Positions 1-7,413 of a stretch of 64,000 bases of DNA are shown here, piece after piece. The notes beneath the pieces are model-generated. The model worked only from the letters and a program-made list of their open reading frames with translations. It searched no databases and was not told the DNA's origin. The DNA comes from a virus: positions 1 to 64,000 of the IMG/VR virus record IMGVR_UViG_3300031787_000065; one strand, given 5' to 3'. The position numbers were made by a program, and so were the translations under genes. Every line of letters begins with the position of its first letter. Positions within the stretch are counted from its first letter, which is position 1.

Positions 1-2
1 TT

Positions 3-275
3 AAAGCTACGGTTAATGCTATTACTAGAGAAGAATCAGAAGTAGCCATTATACCAGACGTAAGATTTCCTAATGAGGTAGAAGCGATAAAGAAAATAGG
101 TGGCACTATGATTAGGCTAACACGAAATATCCATTATAGTAACCATGAGTCAGAAGTAGCTTTAGATAAAGATAACTTTGATTGGAACAATTTTGATCTT
201 ATTCTTGATAATGAAGATCTAAAAATAGAGCAGCTATCTGAACTACTAAAACACAACTCTAGAATTTGGCTATAA
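3..275 (+). CDS. Deoxynucleoside monophosphate kinase, C-terminal part (partial)
   Basis: Open reading frame entering from the left edge, about 90 codons to the TAA at 273-275. It contains VAIIPDVRFPNEVEAIKKIG followed by GGTMIRLTR, and then a Ser-His-Glu-Ser-Glu stretch. This DVRFPNE...GG.hIR pattern is typical of the C-terminal half of phage dNMP kinases of the T4 gp1 type, which phosphorylate dNMPs for DNA synthesis. The P-loop half lies outside the window. The role fits the DNA metabolism genes downstream. The identification rests on this motif only. Confidence 0.72.
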   Translation, partial: KATVNAITREESEVAIIPDVRFPNEVEAIKKIGGTMIRLTRNIHYSNHESEVALDKDNFDWNNFDLILDNEDLKIEQLSELLKHNSRIWL

Positions 276-276
276 T

Positions 277-289
277 CCGTGTATAGTAT
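277..289 (+). promoter_or_regulatory. Candidate phage late promoter upstream of HNH gene
   Basis: CCGTGTATAGTAT matches the recurring motif TTCGTGTATAnTA found at five other gene starts in the window. It lies about 44 bases before the ATG at 322, the same spacing as at the structural genes. No convincing -35 hexamer is seen. If TATAGT (282-287) acts as a -10 element, transcripts would start near 294-296. Confidence 0.5.
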
Positions 290-322
290 TGTGTATCTCC
301 GTCCCTTTATGGAAACACAATA
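287..322 (+). promoter_or_regulatory. Hairpin covering the start codon of the HNH gene
   Basis: A perfect 8-base inverted repeat, TATTGTGT (287-294) and ACACAATA (315-322). Its right arm runs into the ATG at 322. A transcript reading through from upstream could fold and hide the start. A transcript from the motif at 277-289 would begin near the end of the left arm and so could not form the stem. Confidence 0.45.
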
Positions 323-1008
323 TGAAACTAAAAGAACTTTTAACCAAAGAATTCTTAGAAGAGCATTATATCAAACAGCGAAAAAGTATACAAACCATAG
401 CCGATGAATATAATATAAAATCTAGGAATTCTATTACCCAATATATTAAAAAATATGGATTATCCAGATCAAGCCTTAAAGATAGTTCATCAATATTAAC
501 AAAAGAATTCTTAGAAGAATATTATGTAAGACAAAATCTCAGTTTAAAAGACGTAGCGGTTATGGCTGGATTTCAAAGGAAAACAATCGTAAAAAAGGCT
601 CTAAAGAAACATAATATACCAGAAAGGGAACATACAAAAAGCAAGAAATTACAAAACGCAATTTTTAATAGAAGAATACATCCAGTCATACCGTCTAGAT
701 ATTTTAATTCTATATATCATAATGCTAAAAGAAGAAATCTAGAATTTGAAATAACTATTGATGATATGTGGGAACAGTTTACTAAACAATTAGGAAAGTG
801 CGCTTTGTCTGATATAACTTTAGAATTTCCATCATTTGGAGATAAGGCTACTGTTCAAACGGCGTCATTAGATAGAATTAATAGTGATATAGGATATTTT
901 AAAGACAATATACAATGGCTACATAAAGATGTTAATAAAATGAAATGGGAACTTGGTCAAGAAAGATTTCTAGAACTATGCAAAATTATAACCAATAAGG
1001 GGCAGTAA
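322..1008 (+). CDS. HNH homing endonuclease with duplicated N-terminal helix-turn-helix
   Basis: A protein of 228 residues from the ATG at 322, chosen over an upstream TTG at 289 because GGAA at 311-314 can serve as ribosome site and the hairpin and promoter motif lie upstream. The N-terminal part has two copies of an LTKEFLEE(H/Y)Y unit, each followed by a helix-turn-helix-like segment, probably for DNA recognition. The C-terminal part has GKCALSDITLEF, then ASLDRINSDIGYFKDNIQW and a terminal H-x3-N, the signature of the HNH family in which DRI..D.GY..NIQW.H..VN.MK forms the nuclease core. It lies between the dNMP kinase and the RecB-like nuclease genes and is probably a free-standing mobile gene. 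The target site is unknown. Confidence 0.8.
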   Translation: MKLKELLTKEFLEEHYIKQRKSIQTIADEYNIKSRNSITQYIKKYGLSRSSLKDSSSILTKEFLEEYYVRQNLSLKDVAVMAGFQRKTIVKKALKKHNIPEREHTKSKKLQNAIFNRRIHPVIPSRYFNSIYHNAKRRNLEFEITIDDMWEQFTKQLGKCALSDITLEFPSFGDKATVQTASLDRINSDIGYFKDNIQWLHKDVNKMKWELGQERFLELCKIITNKGQ

Positions 1009-2034
1009 ATGTTATGTACTTACGTTAGAAGCTCATCGTATAATCAATATAATTATTGTCAGATGAGTTATTTTATTACATATAATCTTGGATTCAATCC
1101 TCCTTCTGGTAAACGTGCGGATATTGGAACCATAGTTCATAAAGTTATGGAAATGTTAGCGAGGTTCAAAAAGGAGATCCAAGATAACCCAAAAGCAAAA
1201 AAGATAGAATTATTAGACGATGCTCTAGGGACTGTCTCTACGACAAAAAGCAATTTTTTAAAAGAGAGTATAGTGAGTGATTTATTAGATGCTAGTTTTG
1301 ATTACTACACTAAACGATCTAGCCATAACACATTTTCAAAAAAGGATAAAGACGAATGTTTAGCCATGTGCTGGTCTGCCTTAAACTATAATGATGGTCA
1401 ATTTGATCCAAGAAATAGAAACATAGTGGCGGCAGAGCCACATTTTGACATACCAATAGAAGAAGATTGGGCTAAGTATGAATATACATTTCCAGACGGT
1501 AGAACGATAAAGGGTCAACTGGCTATCAAAGGCACCATAGACCTTGTTACAGAGTCTAGCGATGGTATTATAGAAGTGGTAGACTGGAAAACTGGGCGTA
1601 GGCTGGATTGGGCTACAGGCGAAGAAAAAACATATGAAAAATTATGTTCAGATCCACAGCTATTGCTTTATAATTATGCCATATCTAAACTTTTTCCAGA
1701 CTATAAACAATCTATCATGTCAATATTCTTCATAAAAGACGGTGGTCCATTTTCTATGTGTTTTGATAAAGAGGAACACTCTAAGTTTTTAGAGATGTTA
1801 AAAGATAAATTCGAAGATATAAAAAACAATAATAGGCCACAGCCACTATCTCAGTCTAGAGAAAGCTGGAAATGTACGAAACTTTGCCATTATTATAAAA
1901 ATAATTGGCCAGATAGCGATAAGAACATTTGCCAATATGTGGATGATCATATACAATTATACGGCATAGATAGCACAATAAAGAAATGTACCAAGGATGG
2001 GTTTGATATAGGATACTATTCCGCACCGGGGTGA
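1009..2034 (+). CDS. RecB/Cas4-like PD-(D/E)XK nuclease
   Basis: A protein of 341 residues; the ATG at 1009 directly follows the stop of the HNH gene and is preceded by AAGGGG. Nuclease-core elements are visible: GTIVHKVME (the usual histidine motif), KGTIDLVTE with the motif-II Asp, EVVDWKTG (the D/E-x-K motif) and DPQLLLYNYA. Cysteines at residue 17 and at about 289, 293 and 308 resemble the iron-sulfur cluster of AddB/Cas4-type nucleases, though the spacing is not canonical. The expected role is processing of DNA ends in recombination or replication. No helicase domain is present. Confidence 0.78.
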   Translation: MLCTYVRSSSYNQYNYCQMSYFITYNLGFNPPSGKRADIGTIVHKVMEMLARFKKEIQDNPKAKKIELLDDALGTVSTTKSNFLKESIVSDLLDASFDYYTKRSSHNTFSKKDKDECLAMCWSALNYNDGQFDPRNRNIVAAEPHFDIPIEEDWAKYEYTFPDGRTIKGQLAIKGTIDLVTESSDGIIEVVDWKTGRRLDWATGEEKTYEKLCSDPQLLLYNYAISKLFPDYKQSIMSIFFIKDGGPFSMCFDKEEHSKFLEMLKDKFEDIKNNNRPQPLSQSRESWKCTKLCHYYKNNWPDSDKNICQYVDDHIQLYGIDSTIKKCTKDGFDIGYYSAPG

Positions 2035-2036
2035 TC

Positions 2037-2894
2037 ATGAACAAATTATTAACAATAGGCATGGCGACATATGATGATTTTGATGGAGTGTTTTTCTCCG
2101 TACAGTCTCTTCGTATGCACCATAAGATATGTAATACAGATGATGTAGAATTCATTATATTAGATAATAATCCAAGTAGTTCTCACGGACAGGCTTGTAA
2201 AAACTTCTCTAGCAGTTCTGAGAATATAAAATATATAGAATATAATGCAGTTCCTAGCTCATTTAATAAATACCGCATAGTAGATTACGCTAGTGGTAAA
2301 TATGTACTTATTATAGATTGTCACGTATTATTAGCAGATGGAGCAATTGATAAACTGCTATCTTATTATTATGAAAATGATAATTGTAAGAACCTAATAC
2401 AAGGCCCACTGCTATACGATGATTTACATAACATATCAACTCATTTTAATCCACAGTGGAGCGGTGATATGTATGGCGTGTGGGCAACCAATCTAGAAGC
2501 CTATAATAAAGGAGAACCGTTCGCCATACCTATGCAGGGAATGGGCCTTCTTTCGTTTGAAAAATCAGCTTGGAAGGGTATTAATCCTCACTTCAAAGGG
2601 TTTGGTGGAGAAGAGGGTTATATAGCAGAAAAGTTTAGACAGTGGGGAGGAACAAATATATGTTTACCATCCTTACAGTGGAATCATAGGTTTGGAAGGC
2701 CCAACGGAGTAAAATATCCATTAATATTAGAGGATAGAATCTGGAACTATTTTGTAGGGTGGCTTGAAATAACTCAAGACCCACACCACCCTATGATTAA
2801 AAGTATATATGAGTATTTCTCAAATAGAATACCGCTGTGGAGTTTAGACAACATTTTACAAAACGCAAAGAATACTATTTTAACAAAGGAGTAA
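2037..2894 (+). CDS. Family 2-like (GT-A) glycosyltransferase
   Basis: A protein of about 285 residues. The ATG at 2037 is preferred to the GTG at 2031 because GGGG lies just upstream. The N-terminus has the GT-A pattern: a beta strand LTIGMATYDDFDGV, then FIILDNN, then YVLIIDCHVLL in the position of the metal-binding DxD. A central GMGLLSFEKSAW and GFGGEEGYIAEKF recall the acceptor-binding ED motif of GT2 enzymes. Donor and acceptor cannot be read from the sequence. It is isolated from the main sugar cluster by about 6.5 kb. Confidence 0.75.
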   Translation: MNKLLTIGMATYDDFDGVFFSVQSLRMHHKICNTDDVEFIILDNNPSSSHGQACKNFSSSSENIKYIEYNAVPSSFNKYRIVDYASGKYVLIIDCHVLLADGAIDKLLSYYYENDNCKNLIQGPLLYDDLHNISTHFNPQWSGDMYGVWATNLEAYNKGEPFAIPMQGMGLLSFEKSAWKGINPHFKGFGGEEGYIAEKFRQWGGTNICLPSLQWNHRFGRPNGVKYPLILEDRIWNYFVGWLEITQDPHHPMIKSIYEYFSNRIPLWSLDNILQNAKNTILTKE

Positions 2895-2896
2895 AT

Positions 2897-3919
2897 ATGC
2901 CAATACCATCTAGAGAAAATGAAGAAAATAAAGACAGTTTTATGGCACGATGCATGAGTAGTGAAAAGATGAAGACTGAGTATCCAGATCAGTCACAAAG
3001 AGTAGCTGTTTGTATGCAGCAAGCAACATCGTCGTGCGGACCAATTGAAGCCGCCGACATTGAGCTACAGCTTGAATGTGGCTATGTAGAAGATCTAAAC
3101 GAAGATAATTTTTATATTCCAACAACGGCTGAGTATGAAGACTTTGGTGAAGAAACGGAAGAGTGGGATGTTGCTACAGCAAAGCCTGGACTATGGGAAA
3201 ATATTAGAAAGAAAAAGGAAAGACTTGGTGATAATTATAAGCCAGCCAAGCCGGGAGATCCAGATAGACCAAATAAAGATGCTTTTAAGAAAGCTCAATC
3301 TAGTGGCGACGAAATGGCTCTAGAACAAATTCAAAAGATGCACGATCAACTAATGGAAATTGTTTCTAAGCTACAAACACTATCTTTATCTGTAGAATTT
3401 CAAGATTGGACAAAAGATATGATTTCGAAGGCAGAAATTTATATCCAAAATGTTTATGATTTTGTAAAGTATTATGAACCCGGAAAGTATGAAGACGAAG
3501 AAGAGACAGACAAAGAAGAAACGGAAGATACTGAGGATACAGAAGAGGAAGACGATACAGAAACAGAAGCTAAATTTGAATATAGAGATCCTAAAACTGG
3601 AGAAATCTATCTATATAGAAGACCTGGGATTTATGAGAAGGATGGTCGCATGCTTGTATATCTAGGCCAAGCTTCTGAGTATCAAGGACGAAAGGTGACT
3701 TTAAATAAGCCCTTTAGAACACCCAAAGGTCCAAAGAAGTTTGCAGTATATGTTAAGAATGAAAGCGGAAATGTTGTTATTGTTAGATTTGGCGATCCAA
3801 ATATGACTATCAAGAAGAACATTCCAGAACGAAGAAAGAGCTTTAGGGCGCGTCATAATTGTGATAATCCTGGTCCAAAGTGGAAGGCTAGGTACTGGAG
3901 TTGCCAGTGGTCTTGGTAA
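2897..3919 (+). CDS. Conserved phage protein with acidic linker, possible virion role
   Basis: A protein of 340 residues; the ATG at 2897 follows AAAGGAG. Three parts are visible. The N-terminus has a cysteine-containing SFMARCMSSEKMKTEYPDQS stretch followed by QRVAVCMQQ, a motif common in phage proteins near prohead or portal genes. Next is KPGLWENIRKKKERLGDNYK, a positively charged motif seen in small phage proteins of unknown role (DUF5872-like). An Asp/Glu/Thr-rich linker (about residues 195-225) follows. The C-terminus has VIVRFGDPNM, RRKSFRARHNCDNPG and ARYWSCQWSW, a conserved domain of unknown function in large phages. No catalytic motif was recognised; a structural or packaging-linked role is only inferred. 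Confidence 0.6.
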   Translation: MPIPSRENEENKDSFMARCMSSEKMKTEYPDQSQRVAVCMQQATSSCGPIEAADIELQLECGYVEDLNEDNFYIPTTAEYEDFGEETEEWDVATAKPGLWENIRKKKERLGDNYKPAKPGDPDRPNKDAFKKAQSSGDEMALEQIQKMHDQLMEIVSKLQTLSLSVEFQDWTKDMISKAEIYIQNVYDFVKYYEPGKYEDEEETDKEETEDTEDTEEEDDTETEAKFEYRDPKTGEIYLYRRPGIYEKDGRMLVYLGQASEYQGRKVTLNKPFRTPKGPKKFAVYVKNESGNVVIVRFGDPNMTIKKNIPERRKSFRARHNCDNPGPKWKARYWSCQWSW

Positions 3920-3946
3920 ACTTAGATTTTTTTTACCAGTTTTTAT
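3914..3946 (+). terminator. Weak intrinsic terminator after the acidic-linker gene
   Basis: TGGTAAA (3914-3920) pairs with TTTACCA (3932-3938), followed by a T-rich run GTTTTTATT. The stem includes the stop codon of the preceding gene. It is AT-rich, so read-through is likely. Confidence 0.35.
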
Positions 3947-3975
3947 TCCTCCATCGTGTATAATACGGTGGAGGA
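3947..3975 (+). promoter_or_regulatory. Ribosome-site hairpin with late-promoter motif in its loop
   Basis: TCCTCCATCGT (3947-3957) pairs with ACGGTGGAGGA (3965-3975), 11 pairs including one G-T wobble. The loop and inner stem hold TCGTGTATAATAC (3954-3966), the recurring promoter motif with a perfect TATAAT at 3959-3964. The right arm contains the ribosome site GGAGGA of the GIY-YIG gene (ATG at 3985). Read-through transcripts would hide the ribosome site; transcripts started from the motif, near 3971, would lack the left arm. The same logic is established for T4 I-TevI. Confidence 0.65.
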
Positions 3976-3984
3976 TGAATTAAA

Positions 3985-4845
3985 ATGAAAATCTACATTT
4001 ATGGTTTATACAAGGCTAATTTTGACTATACTACTAACAGTATAGATTCGGGATTATTTTATATAGGAATCACAAAAGACATAAAAACAAGAATATCATC
4101 ACATAAAAGCGCCGATGCAAATCCCTTAAAAAAAGCGTATATGAATAAATATGGATTTTTTGTAAGAGTTTTATACGAATGCTCTTCATATGAAGAGGCA
4201 TTAGAAAGAGAAAGTTTTCTAATTAGATGGTTTGGGAAAATATCAGATGATACTGGCATATTAACAAATATACTTATAGAATCTACAGATATATGTACAT
4301 ATAATCTTGGACAAAAATTTTCTTCAGACCACAAAGCAAAAATGTCTAATGCTTGCTCAACAAGGGGCGATTCATATTGGCAAGAACAAAGAGAAAAGAG
4401 GCTATCTTTGCCTCTAGACGAAATACATAAAATTTTAAAAGAATGGGAAGAGTCTTTTCCAGTAAATAAAAATATCTGCAAAAAATATGGCATTAAGCAA
4501 AATGTTTTTAATTGGTGGATCAGAAAATATAGACCAGATTTAAGAAATCTGACATTTGAAAATAGAAAAAAACATATAGAAAAAATGAATTCATTAGGGC
4601 TAAGCCAAATAGACTATTCAAAATTAATTGGAGTTGATCATAGAACTGTATCTCTATGGTATTGCAAATATGTAAGAGACAATATAGAAATTAAGCCCAA
4701 AAAATCTGTTAAAGATTTAGAATATAAAAAACAAAAATATGAAGAATGGATGAGTTCTGGTTTGTCAAAACGTGATTTCTGTAGTAATAATAATATTAAC
4801 TATAGCTCATTTAAAGCTTGGAAAAAGTACTATGAAGAATATTAA
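3985..4845 (+). CDS. GIY-YIG homing endonuclease with NUMOD3-like and HTH repeats
   Basis: A protein of 286 residues. The GIY-YIG core spans about residues 1-95: YIYGLY (strand 1), GLFYIGITKDIKTRISSH with the catalytic Arg and His/Lys region, and a Glu-rich helix around EALERESFLIRWFG. A NUMOD3-like stretch follows (NLGQKFSSDHKAKMSNACS), then three helix-turn-helix-like units ending in KYGIKQNVFNWWI, LIGVDHRTVSLWY and NNINYSSFKAW, probably binding the target DNA. This modular build matches phage free-standing or intron homing endonucleases such as I-TevI and the Seg proteins. No intron was seen; the gene sits between two unrelated small genes. Confidence 0.85.
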   Translation: MKIYIYGLYKANFDYTTNSIDSGLFYIGITKDIKTRISSHKSADANPLKKAYMNKYGFFVRVLYECSSYEEALERESFLIRWFGKISDDTGILTNILIESTDICTYNLGQKFSSDHKAKMSNACSTRGDSYWQEQREKRLSLPLDEIHKILKEWEESFPVNKNICKKYGIKQNVFNWWIRKYRPDLRNLTFENRKKHIEKMNSLGLSQIDYSKLIGVDHRTVSLWYCKYVRDNIEIKPKKSVKDLEYKKQKYEEWMSSGLSKRDFCSNNNINYSSFKAWKKYYEEY

Positions 4846-4847
4846 AA

Positions 4848-5057
4848 ATGAACCTATACCAAAAATGGATTAACCATTTAAGAGACAATCATATGACTTA
4901 CCGTGAGCATCTAATGTTCGCGGTGGGTCATGGGTTTCTTTGCTGTATAGCTGGCATAATGTTAATAATACACGGATTTCTTCCGTGTTTTTTTGAACAC
5001 ACAGGGTCAAGTTTAGTTAGAAAATTAAAGATATCATTTGACAAACATAGAAGGTGA
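4848..5057 (+). CDS. Small membrane protein, DUF6356-like
   Basis: A protein of 69 residues. The pattern HLRDNHMTYREHLMFA, then a hydrophobic stretch HGFLCCIAGIMLIIHGFLPC and then HTGSSLV, matches DUF6356, a family of short proteins with one or two membrane spans found in bacteria and phages and without known function. It starts two bases after the GIY-YIG stop. An intrinsic terminator is encoded inside it (4970-4994). Confidence 0.6.
   Translation: MNLYQKWINHLRDNHMTYREHLMFAVGHGFLCCIAGIMLIIHGFLPCFFEHTGSSLVRKLKISFDKHRR
4970..4994 (+). terminator. Intrinsic terminator inside the DUF6356-like gene
   Basis: ACACGGA (4970-4976), loop TTTCT, TCCGTGT (4982-4988), then six further T. The hairpin and U-tract are textbook-like but lie within codons for HGFLPCFF. 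Ribosomes translating the gene would tend to suppress it; untranslated transcripts would stop here, just before the polymerase promoter. Confidence 0.55.
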
Positions 5058-5059
5058 CA

Positions 5060-5088
5060 TTGCGTTTGGTTGCGGTTTTGAGTATAAT
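5060..5088 (+). promoter_or_regulatory. Sigma70-like promoter of the DNA polymerase operon
   Basis: TTGCGT at 5060-5065 and a perfect TATAAT at 5083-5088 with a 17-base spacer. It stands in the 63-base gap before the polymerase gene and has a different form from the CGTGTATA motif, which suggests early transcription by unmodified host polymerase. Confidence 0.6.
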
Positions 5089-5120
5089 CTGTTGCACACG
5101 GTTGATAAAGGAGTTGACAT

Positions 5121-6740
5121 TTGAACTGGTTCCCTCTTAAAAATTTGACACACTATAGTTTGCTAAAAGGTTTTTCTAAACCAGAAGAACTTGCTACAAA
5201 GTGTAAAGAAAATGCTTATCCCGCCTGTGGGTTATGTGATTATAAAACAATATCTGGAGCAGTAGCTTTTTATCAAGCTTGTAAAAGCTCTGGAATTAAG
5301 CCCATTATTGGATGCTCATTTGATGGGTATATTCTCTTTGCTAAGAATAAAAATGGTTGGCACGATTTGATAGAGCTTGTATCGTCAATAGACTCGGACG
5401 GCTCTTTATCTAATGATATATTGAACAAGGTGCTAAAGGGCAATAACTTAATAAAGTTATCTGATACTCCCACTTCATCTATGCCAATCAGTTATTATAC
5501 AAAGCAAAGTGATGCCATATACCATAGAATTCTTTTATGCTCAGAGATGAAAACAACGTTGCCCAAAATACACAAACAAATCAGAAAAGATAAGAATAAT
5601 AGCATAAATGTTGATTCATCATTTCCCAAAGAACACTATGATAAATTAAACTATTTTCTTTCGGATAAGTTTTACGTGCTGAATAATGAAGAGTCTAAAG
5701 ACTTAGACACAAAACAATTAGAGGAAATATACAGCCAGTGTGAAGATTATAATATTCTAAATAAGCCCATGTTACCAAAGTTTGACTGCCCAAGAGGACT
5801 ATCAGAAGAAGATTACCTTAAAGAATTGTGCAGAGTAGGATGGAAAAAGCTTTTAATACAAACTGGTAAGGTAAAAGATCCAGATAAGAAAAAGCTATAT
5901 GCAGATAGATTTAATGAGGAATTAAACGTTATAAAAGACGCTAATCTGTTCGGATACTTTCTCATTGTGCAAGATATTATCAGCTATGTTAATAAGCAGG
6001 GGTGGTTGTCTGGACCCGGAAGAGGCAGTGCCGCTGGTTGCTTAATATCATACTTAATTGGTATCACGCAGATTGACCCAATTGAATATGACTTACTATT
6101 TGCACGATTTTATAATGCGGGAAGAAACACTGCGGATCACGTATCTTTGCCAGATATTGATATGGACGTTCCCGGCAAACGACGCGACGAAGTTATTGCT
6201 TATTTAAAGAATAAGTATGGACATGAGCATGTTAGCCAAATGATCACATTTGGCAGACTGCAAGGACGAAGTGCCATTAAAGAAGTATTAAGAGTACATG
6301 AGGCTTGTTCGTTCACTGAAATGAATGCTATTACAAAGAATGTACCAAATGAAGCAGAGATTTCAGATCAATTAGCAGACATGGAAGACGAAGATAGATC
6401 AATCATAAGATGGGCATTAATAAATAGGCCGCAGGAACTACAAGATTTTTGTTCTATTAATGAAAACGGAGAGCTTGAAGGTCAGTATGCTGAATATTTT
6501 AAACAAGCTATTGAGATAGAAGGCACATTCAAAACTCAAGGTAAACACGCTGCCGGTGTTGTAATTTCGGCAAAGCCGCTACAACAAGTTTGCCCCATGT
6601 CTAGACAAAGAGACTCTGATGAAAAAATTGCAGGATTAGAAATGGCTGATCTAGAAGCTTTGGGCCATGTAAAGTTCGACGTTTTAGGACTTTCGCTTCT
6701 TGACAAGATAATGTACATAAAGGAGATAATCAATGGCTAA
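5121..6740 (+). CDS. dnaE: DNA polymerase III alpha (DnaE-type), N-terminal half: PHP and palm
   Basis: A protein of 539 residues from a TTG start at 5121 with AAAGGAG at 5108-5114. Residues 1 to about 230 align by motif with a PHP domain (LTHYSLLKGFSKPEEL, GIKPIIGC), but metal-binding residues are largely lost: the usual HxHSxYS is LTHYS and the usual TDH is CDY. The palm follows: GYFLIVQDIISYV, SGPGRGSAAGCLISYL, and PDIDMDV with catalytic Asp345 and Asp347, then GKHAAGVVIS and VKFDVLGLSLL with the third Asp at about 520. It stops just after this third aspartate, where intact DnaE proteins continue into the fingers. The rest is encoded at 7403-8980. Confidence 0.92.
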   Translation: MNWFPLKNLTHYSLLKGFSKPEELATKCKENAYPACGLCDYKTISGAVAFYQACKSSGIKPIIGCSFDGYILFAKNKNGWHDLIELVSSIDSDGSLSNDILNKVLKGNNLIKLSDTPTSSMPISYYTKQSDAIYHRILLCSEMKTTLPKIHKQIRKDKNNSINVDSSFPKEHYDKLNYFLSDKFYVLNNEESKDLDTKQLEEIYSQCEDYNILNKPMLPKFDCPRGLSEEDYLKELCRVGWKKLLIQTGKVKDPDKKKLYADRFNEELNVIKDANLFGYFLIVQDIISYVNKQGWLSGPGRGSAAGCLISYLIGITQIDPIEYDLLFARFYNAGRNTADHVSLPDIDMDVPGKRRDEVIAYLKNKYGHEHVSQMITFGRLQGRSAIKEVLRVHEACSFTEMNAITKNVPNEAEISDQLADMEDEDRSIIRWALINRPQELQDFCSINENGELEGQYAEYFKQAIEIEGTFKTQGKHAAGVVISAKPLQQVCPMSRQRDSDEKIAGLEMADLEALGHVKFDVLGLSLLDKIMYIKEIING

Positions 6741-7413
6741 TAGGGACTATATTGTATTCGACTTTGAAACTGGTTCTCGTAATCCACACAAAACACAGCC
6801 AACGCAAATAGCTGCATTAGCTCTTGATGGAAGAAATTTTGCTGTGAAGGGTCAATTTAACAGTGAAATTAGACCCATATTTGATGATGAAGAAGCCATA
6901 GCGGCTGGATATGATCCAATTGAAGACGAAGCACTAAAACTTACTGGCAAAACAAGAGAAAAACTAGCAGAGGCTCCACACGTTAAGGCGGTATGGTCTA
7001 AGTTTACAAAATTTGTTAGTCAGTATAACTGGAAGGGTGACGCTTTCTTTAATCCTATTCCGGTTGGTTTTAATATCCTCGGCTTTGATATGATTATCAT
7101 AAACAGACTCTGTAGGGAGTTTGGGCCTTGGGATAAGGAAAGAGAACAGCAGAAGATATTCAGTAAAGTTTATAAGATAGATATTATGGATAATATATTT
7201 GCGTGGACAGAAAGCGATCCATCAGTACGATCAATCAGTATGGATGCCATGCGAGAAAGAATGGGTCTTAGCACAGAAAACGCTCACGACGCTTTGCAAG
7301 ACGTAAAGGACGAAGCTAATATCTTTATTAAGCTAATGAAGACACATAGATCAGTATATCAGAATATTACATTTGATAAAGCTTTTGCAAATGGTGGATT
7401 ATATGTCAAGTAG
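6733..7413 (+). CDS. DnaQ-like DEDDh 3'-5' exonuclease, proofreading subunit
   Basis: A protein of 226 residues starting 8 bases inside the end of the polymerase N-half gene. The active-site motifs are all present: VFDFETGS (Asp10, Glu12), GFNILGFD (Asp119) and ENAHDALQDVKDE (His185, Asp190), the DEDDh arrangement of DnaQ/epsilon. It ends 11 bases after the start of the polymerase C-half gene. Position between the two polymerase halves, with overlaps on both sides, argues that the three are made together and that this is the proofreading nuclease of the same enzyme. Confidence 0.9.
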   Translation: MANRDYIVFDFETGSRNPHKTQPTQIAALALDGRNFAVKGQFNSEIRPIFDDEEAIAAGYDPIEDEALKLTGKTREKLAEAPHVKAVWSKFTKFVSQYNWKGDAFFNPIPVGFNILGFDMIIINRLCREFGPWDKEREQQKIFSKVYKIDIMDNIFAWTESDPSVRSISMDAMRERMGLSTENAHDALQDVKDEANIFIKLMKTHRSVYQNITFDKAFANGGLYVK

